A stretch of DNA of 11,949 nucleotides, taken from the NCBI GenBank assembly GCA_021797365.1, contig JAJZZU010000047.1, positions 1 through 11,949 on the forward strand. The letters are read 5' to 3'. This DNA comes from Pseudomonadota bacterium (lineage in GTDB: Bacteria; Pseudomonadota; Gammaproteobacteria; Acidiferrobacterales; Acidiferrobacteraceae). A program made the translations under genes and the position numbers. The notes under the pieces were generated by a model that made no database searches, was not told the origin of the DNA, and saw only the letters and a list, made by a program, of their open reading frames with translations. This document shows, one piece after another, positions 6,290-11,949 of the stretch (position 1 is its first letter; each line of letters starts with the position of its first letter).

Positions 6290-7579
6290 TCACCCCCGCC
6301 CCTGCTCGCGGTCCCGGGCGCGTAAGCGCGTCAATCGTTCGCGGATGCGGATCTCAAGACCGCGGTCGGTGGGCTCGTAATAGACCGCGGGCGTCATGGC
6401 ATCGGGGAAATACGAGACGCCGGCGGCGTAGGCCTCGGGCTCGTCGTGCGGATAACGGTACTCGCGCCCGTGGCCCTGGGCCCTCGCAAACGCCGTCGGG
6501 GCGTTACGCAGATGCGCGGGTACCGGCCTGGTCCCGTGGGCCTGCACGTCCCCGGTGACCGCCTGGAAGGCCCGGTAAACGGCATTGCTCTTGGGGGCCG
6601 AGGCCAGATACACCGCCGCCTGGGCGAGCGCCAGATCACCCTCGGGACGGCCCAATCGATCGAAGGCCCGCCAGGCGTCCAGGGCGATGGTCAGCGCCCG
6701 CGGATCGGCGTTGCCGATATCCTCGCTCGCCGCGCGCACCAGCCGCCGGGCCACGTAGCGGGGGTCGCAACCCCCGTCGAGGAGCCGTGCCAGCCAATAG
6801 AGGGCACCGTCGGGGCTCGAGCCGCGCACCGCCTTGTGCAGCGCCGAGATCTGGTCATAGAGGAGATCCCCGCCCTTGTCGAAGCGCCGGTAGCGGGTAC
6901 CGGCGGCGCGGCGCACATGCGCCTCGTCGATGCCCGTAGCGTCCGCCTGTCCGGCAAGTTCCGCCGCCATCTCCAGCAACGCGAGTGCGCGGCGCGCATC
7001 ACCATCGGCAAGCTCCGCGATAAGGGCCAGCGCCGCGTCGGACGCCGTCTGCGCCCGCGCCAGACCCTCGGGCGCCTCCAGGGCACGAGCCAATAGCCGT
7101 CGCACATCCGCGGGCGTCAACGGCTCCAGGACATGGAGCCGCACGCGCGACAACAGGGCGGCGGTGAGCGCGAACGCCGGGTTCTCGGTGGTGGCCCCGA
7201 TCAGGACCACCGCGCCTTCCTCGAGAGGGCGCAGCAAGGCGTCCTGCTGGGCGCGGCTGTAGCGATGGATCTCGTCTATGAAGACGATGAGGCCGCGACC
7301 TTGCGCGCGCGCCTCACGCCCCCGCTCCTCGAGATCCTTCAACTCGCGCACACCGCTCGTGAGCGCGCTCAGGATGACGAACTCCCCGCCCGAGGCCTGC
7401 GCCAGCAGGCGCGCGAGCGTGGTCTTGCCGCTGCCCGGCGGCCCGTAGAGGATCATGGGATAGGGATGGGCGCGCTCATAGGCGATCTTGAGCGGCGCAT
7501 CGTCGGCAAGCAGCGATTCCTGCCCGACGAAGTCGGCGAGGGCGCGGGGGCGCAGACGTTCCGCGAGCGGGGTATGCAC
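6290..7579 (-). CDS. rarA: Replication-associated recombination protein A (RarA/MgsA AAA+ ATPase)
   Basis: This 429-residue clamp-loader-like AAA+ ATPase acts at stalled replication forks and is related to eukaryotic WRNIP1/Mgs1. Visible motifs are the conserved start LAERLRPRALADFVGQ, Walker A GPPGSGKT (46-53), Walker B FIDEIHR (100-106), sensor 1 GATTENPAF (128-136) and the arginine-finger SRVR (144-147). The C-terminal tetramerisation region contains RRFDKGGDLLYDQISALHKAVRGSSPDGALYW and ASEDIGNADPRAL in the expected order. Length is normal (about 440 in E. coli). The GTG at 7579 is chosen because the homologous part begins right after it and it shares its first base with the lolA stop (TAGTG); the frame upstream lies inside lolA. 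No clear ribosome site is seen, so translation probably depends on lolA. It is the last gene of the ald-ftsK-lolA-rarA cluster, and no terminator is obvious after it. Confidence 0.95.
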   Translation of the reverse strand: MHTPLAERLRPRALADFVGQESLLADDAPLKIAYERAHPYPMILYGPPGSGKTTLARLLAQASGGEFVILSALTSGVRELKDLEERGREARAQGRGLIVFIDEIHRYSRAQQDALLRPLEEGAVVLIGATTENPAFALTAALLSRVRLHVLEPLTPADVRRLLARALEAPEGLARAQTASDAALALIAELADGDARRALALLEMAAELAGQADATGIDEAHVRRAAGTRYRRFDKGGDLLYDQISALHKAVRGSSPDGALYWLARLLDGGCDPRYVARRLVRAASEDIGNADPRALTIALDAWRAFDRLGRPEGDLALAQAAVYLASAPKSNAVYRAFQAVTGDVQAHGTRPVPAHLRNAPTAFARAQGHGREYRYPHDEPEAYAAGVSYFPDAMTPAVYYEPTDRGLEIRIRERLTRLRARDREQGRG

Positions 7580-8193
7580 TACTGATAGACGATCGCCGTG
7601 TGCGGTGGCGGCCGGAAGCGAAACGTGGAGGATGGCAGGGCCATGTTCCAATGCAGGTCATGGAGTCGGATATCGGTCGTCTGACCCATCGCATCCCTGA
7701 CCACGATACGCCGGATACGCACCCCGCGATAAGCGATACGGATCCAGCGAAAGCCCTGACCGTGACCGCGCGGCCGCAAACGAACCCAGCGCAGGCCATC
7801 GTGATCCGCAAGCGTCTGCACCGCAAAGAGCCCCGAGAGGTGGCCATCGCCGGCCAACAGCAGCGCGGGGGTCCGACCGAGGGCCGCCGACGCCTTATAG
7901 CGCGTCGCCTGCGCAAGCCCCGGGTCGTACAGCCAGACCTGCCGGCCATGGCCCACGATCTGCTCACGGTACGGCGCCGCATAGTCCCATCGAAATCGCC
8001 CCGGACGCTCCAGCCAGACCTGCCCGTGGCCGCGGCTCACCACATGGCCGTGCCGATCGCGCACGATCTGCGTGAACCGCCCATGGAGGGTGTGGACAGT
8101 GGCGAAGAATCGCGCGAGGTCGGCGCCCAGCACCGGTGCCGGCATCAACACCGTCCACCACAATACGATCCGCAAAAAACGGCGGCCCATCAT
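7579..8193 (-). CDS. lolA: Outer-membrane lipoprotein carrier protein LolA
   Basis: This 204-residue periplasmic chaperone takes lipoproteins from the LolCDE transporter to LolB at the outer membrane. It has a signal peptide (MMGRRFLRIVLWWTVLMPAPVLGA) and family segments in order: HGRFTQIVRD, GQVWLERPGRFRWDYAAPY, QVWLYDPGLAQAT, GRTPALLLAG, then a C-terminal beta-rich part ending STFRFRPPPHTAIVYQ. The ATG at 8193 is preferred over that at 8199, because GGAGG at 8201-8205 is 7 bases from 8193 but only 1 base from 8199. The gene lies 2 bases after the ftsK stop and its own stop overlaps the rarA start. The ftsK-lolA-rarA order is typical of Gammaproteobacteria. Confidence 0.94.
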   Translation of the reverse strand: MMGRRFLRIVLWWTVLMPAPVLGADLARFFATVHTLHGRFTQIVRDRHGHVVSRGHGQVWLERPGRFRWDYAAPYREQIVGHGRQVWLYDPGLAQATRYKASAALGRTPALLLAGDGHLSGLFAVQTLADHDGLRWVRLRPRGHGQGFRWIRIAYRGVRIRRIVVRDAMGQTTDIRLHDLHWNMALPSSTFRFRPPPHTAIVYQ

Positions 8194-8195
8194 CG

Positions 8196-10451
8196 TCATA
8201 CCTCCGGTGGGGGCGGCGCGAGCACCTCGCGACTGCCATTGGACTGCAGCGGGCCTACGACGCCGGAGCGCTCCATCTGCTCGATAAGCCGCGCCGCCCG
8301 GTTGTAGCCTATGCGCAACCGCCGCTGCACGCCCGACACCGAGGCGCGCCGGGTCTCGGTCACGATACGCAGGGCCTCGTCGTACAAATCGTCAGCCTCA
8401 CCATCCTCGCTTCCGCCCTCGACCATTCCTTCGCCGGCCTCGTCGGTGGCGAATATGCGCTCGTCATAGACCGGCACCCCGGTCTTTTTCAGGGCCGACA
8501 CCACCGCATGCACCTCGGCGTCGGCCACGAACGCGCCATGGACACGCTGCGGGAATCCGGTCCCGGCCTGCAGGAACAGCATATCACCATGACCCAACAA
8601 TTGTTCCGCCCCCATCTGATCCAGGACCGTGCGCGAATCGACCTTGGCGGATACCTGGAAGGCAATACGCGCCGGGATGTTGGCCTTGATGAGGCCAGTG
8701 ATGACATCGACCGACGGTCTCTGGGTGGCGAGCACCAGGTGGAGCCCCGCGGCGCGCGCCTTCTGCGCCAGACGCGCGATCAGCTCCTCGACCTTCTTGC
8801 CCACCACCATCATGAGATCGGCCAACTCGTCTATGACGATCACCACATAGGGCAGCCGGCCCATTTCGCGCACCTCGCCCTCGGGTGCCTGGGGATCATT
8901 CAGGATCTCCCCGCGCGCATGCGCCTCGTCATAGCGCTTGTTGTAACCGGCGAGATTGCGGACTCCAAGGGCGGCCATGGCCCGATAGCGACGGTCCATC
9001 TCGCCTATGCACCAGCGCAAGGCCTGGGCGGCCTGTTTCATGTCCGTGACCACCGGCGCCAAAAGGTGCGGCAGGCCGTCATAGACCGCAAGCTCAAGCA
9101 TCTTCGGATCGATCATTATGAGCCGCACATCGGCGGGTGTGGCCTTATATACGAAACTCAATATAAGCGCGTTCAGGCACACCGATTTGCCGGAGCCTGT
9201 GGTACCTGCGATCAACAGATGGGGCATGCGCGCAAGATCGGTCACGATCGGCTGGCCGCTGATGTCCTTGCCGAGCGCCAGCGCAAGCGGCGAGGTGATC
9301 GCCTCATAAGGGCGAGACGACAGGATCTCGCGCAGCCGCACCACCTCGCGGCGCTCATTGGGGACCTCGATACCGATATAGGTCTTGCCCGGGATGTTCT
9401 CGACCACGCGCACGCTCACCACCGACAGGGCGCGCGCCAGATCACGCTGGAGTCCTGTGATCTGGCTGGCCTTGATGCCGGGGGCGGGCTCGATCTCGAA
9501 GCGCGTGATGACCGGCCCCGGATGCACGGCCTCGACCTTGACCTCGATATGAAAATCGAGCAGCTTCTTCTCCAGCAGACGCGACATCGCGTGCAGCGAC
9601 TCCTCGGAAAAACTCGCCTTCTCGCCCGACGGCAGATCGAGCAGCGAGAGCGCCGGAAGGCCCGGATCGGCGGACTCCAGAAAGCTCGTTTGGCGACCGC
9701 GGGCGGCACGCACACCCTCGATCGGCTCCACGGCCGGCTCGATACGCGGAGGCGCCGGCCGCCTCAAGGCCTTGCGTCCCTTCTGTACGGTCTCCTCACG
9801 CTCCTGGCGCGCCTGCCTGCCACGCCAGCGATCGGCAAGGGTACCAAGGCGCGCCGTGAGACCCGACACCGCACCAAACGCCATGTCGCCCAGGTAATCC
9901 ATGACCCCGAGCCACGAAATGCCGGTGGCAAGCGTGAACCCGGCCAGGAACACGGCGAGCAGAAACAAGGTCGCCCCAAGCGGATCTATGATCCTCGAGA
10001 GCGCACTCGAGGCAAGCCCCCCGAGCAGCCCGCCGGCCTGGAACGGCAGGGACGCCGGTCCCCGGAAGTCGAGGCTCGCGAGACCGCAGGCACCCACGAA
10101 GGCCAACGCCACGCCCAGGGCCGCCACCTTGGGAGAATGCCCGGGGGCCGCCACGCGCGGCCGCAACAGGCGCACGCCACCCCACGCGATCAGGATCGGA
10201 ATCACATAGGCCGGCACGCCGAGCACGGCCAAAAGGCCGTCGGACAACCACGCCCCGGCAAGCCCGCCGGCATTACGCACAGTCCCGTTTCCGCTATGTG
10301 ACCAGCTGGGATCGCCGGGGTGAAAGGTCGCCAGCGTCACCGCCAGATACAAGGCCGCCGCCAGGATGACAAACAGCAGTGCCTCGCGCACGAGGCGCGA
10401 GGCCGCCGGCGCCAGTGCCGCGCGCTCGCGCCTAAACCGCGCCTGACCCAT
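8196..10451 (-). CDS. ftsK: DNA translocase FtsK
   Basis: This 751-residue septal DNA pump moves chromosome ends apart and activates XerCD at dif during division. The N-terminal membrane part has four helices (about 21-41, 70-96, 108-127, 158-179). A short charged linker (about 205-280) replaces the very long linker of the 1329-residue E. coli protein. The motor domain follows: an alpha part (about 285-400), Walker A GTTGSGKS (416-423), MIDPKMLEL (446-454), Walker B VVIVIDELAD (536-545) and LATQRPSVDVITG (574-586). The C-terminal gamma winged helix (about 688-745, with VQRRLRIGYNRAARLIEQME) reads the KOPS orientation sequence. All motifs are intact. The ATG at 10451 is 33 bases past the ald stop, with AGGG 8 bases upstream. 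The antisense strand is also open over most of the gene because of base composition. Confidence 0.96.
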   Translation of the reverse strand: MGQARFRRERAALAPAASRLVREALLFVILAAALYLAVTLATFHPGDPSWSHSGNGTVRNAGGLAGAWLSDGLLAVLGVPAYVIPILIAWGGVRLLRPRVAAPGHSPKVAALGVALAFVGACGLASLDFRGPASLPFQAGGLLGGLASSALSRIIDPLGATLFLLAVFLAGFTLATGISWLGVMDYLGDMAFGAVSGLTARLGTLADRWRGRQARQEREETVQKGRKALRRPAPPRIEPAVEPIEGVRAARGRQTSFLESADPGLPALSLLDLPSGEKASFSEESLHAMSRLLEKKLLDFHIEVKVEAVHPGPVITRFEIEPAPGIKASQITGLQRDLARALSVVSVRVVENIPGKTYIGIEVPNERREVVRLREILSSRPYEAITSPLALALGKDISGQPIVTDLARMPHLLIAGTTGSGKSVCLNALILSFVYKATPADVRLIMIDPKMLELAVYDGLPHLLAPVVTDMKQAAQALRWCIGEMDRRYRAMAALGVRNLAGYNKRYDEAHARGEILNDPQAPEGEVREMGRLPYVVIVIDELADLMMVVGKKVEELIARLAQKARAAGLHLVLATQRPSVDVITGLIKANIPARIAFQVSAKVDSRTVLDQMGAEQLLGHGDMLFLQAGTGFPQRVHGAFVADAEVHAVVSALKKTGVPVYDERIFATDEAGEGMVEGGSEDGEADDLYDEALRIVTETRRASVSGVQRRLRIGYNRAARLIEQMERSGVVGPLQSNGSREVLAPPPPEV
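8201..8205 (-). promoter_or_regulatory. Ribosome binding site deciding the lolA start
   Basis: GGAGG lies near the end of ftsK. The spacer is 7 bases to ATG 8193 and 1 base to ATG 8199, so the inner ATG is favoured. Confidence 0.6.
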
Positions 10452-10484
10452 GACCGTCGCCCTGGTAAAGCGCGCTGCCCCGCC

Positions 10485-11549
10485 TCATGACATCATCGCG
10501 GCCGCCACCGCTTCGTGAGTGATGCGGCCCCCGCGTACATTGACTCCACCGGCAAGCCGTGGATCATCGACGCCATGGGTGGCCAGGATCTGCACATAGG
10601 GCAGGAGCACCGCCGACAGTGCCTGCGAGGCCGTACGCGGCACCGCCCCCGGCATATTGGTCACCCCGAAATGGACGACGCCTTCCTCGATATAGGTCGG
10701 TGCCCCATAATCGGTTGCGTGCATGGTCTCCACGCACCCTCCTTGATCGATGGCAATATCGACGATCACCGCGCCGCGCTGCATGGCGCGTACCATGGGG
10801 CGGGTCACGACATGCGGGGCGCGTGCCCCGGCCACGAGCACCGCGCCAATCAAGAGATCGGCCTCGCGCACCGCCGCTGCCACGGTCTCTTCATAGGCCG
10901 GCAGGGCCGTGACGTTGGGACCGACCGCCATCATGGCGCTCTGGCGCGCGCGCAGCTTGTCGAACACCGTGACACGCGCGCCAAGCGATGCCGCGACGCG
11001 TACCGCATTTCCCCCCGCCTCACCCGCGCCGATGACGACCACATGCCCGCGCTCAGTGCCCGGCAGGCCGCCGAGAAGGATACCGCGACCGCCGCTGCGG
11101 GCCTGCAGGAGCTGCGCCCCGATCTGTATGGCCAGCCGTCCGGCGATGTCGCTCATGGGCGCAAGCAAGGGCAGCAGGCCGTCCTGGACCACGGTCTCGA
11201 AGGCCACGGCCACGAGCCCTATCCTTTGCAAGGCCTCGGTGAGCGGGCGATTCGCCGCCAGGTGGAGATAGGAAAACAGTATGTGGTCGGCGCGCAGCCG
11301 CCCCCACTCCTCGCCAACCGGTTCCTTGACCTTGACAATGAGCTGTGCGGCGCGAAACAGCGCGGACGCATCCGGGACGATGTGCGCGCCGTGCGCGGCA
11401 TACTCCTCGTCCCGGAAGCCGCTACCGTGGCCGGCCCCCGCCTCCAGGAAGACCTCATGACCCTCGTGAACGAGCACCGCCACCGCATGCGGCACCAAGG
11501 CCACCCGCGCCTCCCATGGCTTCACTTCCCGTGGCACCCCTATGCGCAT
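10485..11549 (-). CDS. ald: Alanine dehydrogenase
   Basis: This 354-residue cytoplasmic enzyme interconverts L-alanine and pyruvate plus ammonia with NAD (EC 1.4.1.1). It begins MRIGVPREVKPWEARVALVP, close to known Ald starts. The substrate-binding Lys75 (KVKEP) and catalytic His96 (YLHLAA) fall at the family positions, and the second catalytic Asp is Asp268 in DIAIDQGG. PMSDIAGRLAIQIGA (131-145) and the NAD-binding VVIGAGEAGGNA (171-182) are present. HFGVTNMPGAVPRTAS (293-308) is diagnostic. It is slightly shorter than the usual 370 residues. The second of two adjacent ATGs (11549) is preferred because GGAGG (11555-11559) is 5 bases away, against 2 for 11552. Upstream, TAGACT (11575-11570) is a weak -10 candidate with no good -35. 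Ald lies between trxB and ftsK, where E. coli has lrp, and probably leads the ftsK-lolA-rarA transcript. Confidence 0.95.
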   Translation of the reverse strand: MRIGVPREVKPWEARVALVPHAVAVLVHEGHEVFLEAGAGHGSGFRDEEYAAHGAHIVPDASALFRAAQLIVKVKEPVGEEWGRLRADHILFSYLHLAANRPLTEALQRIGLVAVAFETVVQDGLLPLLAPMSDIAGRLAIQIGAQLLQARSGGRGILLGGLPGTERGHVVVIGAGEAGGNAVRVAASLGARVTVFDKLRARQSAMMAVGPNVTALPAYEETVAAAVREADLLIGAVLVAGARAPHVVTRPMVRAMQRGAVIVDIAIDQGGCVETMHATDYGAPTYIEEGVVHFGVTNMPGAVPRTASQALSAVLLPYVQILATHGVDDPRLAGGVNVRGGRITHEAVAAAMMS

Positions 11550-11615
11550 CATTTCCTCCGATCCCTGCCAGTCTAACGGGCTTTGGACGAGCCCGCCACG
11601 GCGCGTTGATCCGGG

Positions 11616-11645
11616 CCGACAAAAGGGGCAGGATGGGCCTATAAT
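11616..11645 (+). promoter_or_regulatory. Sigma-70 promoter for trxB
   Basis: A perfect -10 box TATAAT (11640-11645) is preceded, 18 bases earlier, by CCGACA (11616-11621), which matches four of six bases of the -35 consensus. Transcription would start near 11652 and leave a leader of about 24 bases before the trxB ATG. Confidence 0.6.
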
Positions 11646-11651
11646 ACCTGA

Positions 11652-11949
<298 letters not shown>

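Noticed and set aside
9305..9314. A 10-base match (CATAAGGGCG) in ftsK to one arm of the 103-138 inverted repeat
   Set aside because: Only part of one arm, no partner arm nearby, and inside conserved ftsK codons; probably chance.
8136..10301. A very long open frame (721 codons) on the plus strand, antisense to ftsK
   Set aside because: Its product is rich in His, Arg, Gln and Gly with no recognisable domain, while the opposite strand encodes a complete FtsK. GC-rich codon usage opens the antisense frame.

Overview
The window is GC-rich and compact and reads as a gammaproteobacterial chromosome. The best evidence is the right half, where trxB, ftsK, lolA and rarA lie in the same relative order as in many Gammaproteobacteria. 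Here an alanine dehydrogenase gene (ald) sits between trxB and ftsK, the place that lrp holds in Escherichia coli. The genus cannot be fixed from the sequence. A chemolithotrophic or sulfur-oxidising lineage is only a guess.

Left part (1-4706, all on the minus strand): an exopolysaccharide operon of the kind found beside exosortase A (XrtA/PEP-CTERM) systems. In transcription order it encodes a polyprenyl-phosphate sugar-1-phosphate transferase (chain initiation), a short outer-membrane export lipoprotein (Poly_export plus SLBB), a three-helix polysaccharide chain-length protein, a separate BY-kinase-like ATPase whose P-loop and second Walker A' acidic residue are degenerate, and the first 63 codons of a secreted, probably beta-barrel, outer-membrane protein that runs off the left edge. 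Spacings are short (103, 30, -4 and 4 bases), so they look co-transcribed. A 15-bp perfect inverted repeat with a 6-base loop lies inside the signal-peptide codons of the last gene.

Middle (4707-6289): a 394-base non-coding stretch ahead of the exopolysaccharide operon, with weak promoter candidates including a possible sigma-54 site. Then comes a solo EamA/DMT-type transporter with a TTG start and a 66-residue histidine-rich tail built from two copies of a roughly 25-residue unit.

Right part (6290-11949): a tightly packed minus-strand cluster ald-ftsK-lolA-rarA (gaps of 33, 2 and -1 bases) covering alanine catabolism, chromosome translocation at division, lipoprotein transport and replication-fork maintenance. 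The start of trxB is divergent from it on the plus strand, behind a good sigma-70 -10 box. The housekeeping order breaks after rarA, where crcB/serS-type neighbours would often follow.

No tRNA, rRNA, CRISPR array, insertion sequence or convincing intrinsic terminator was seen.
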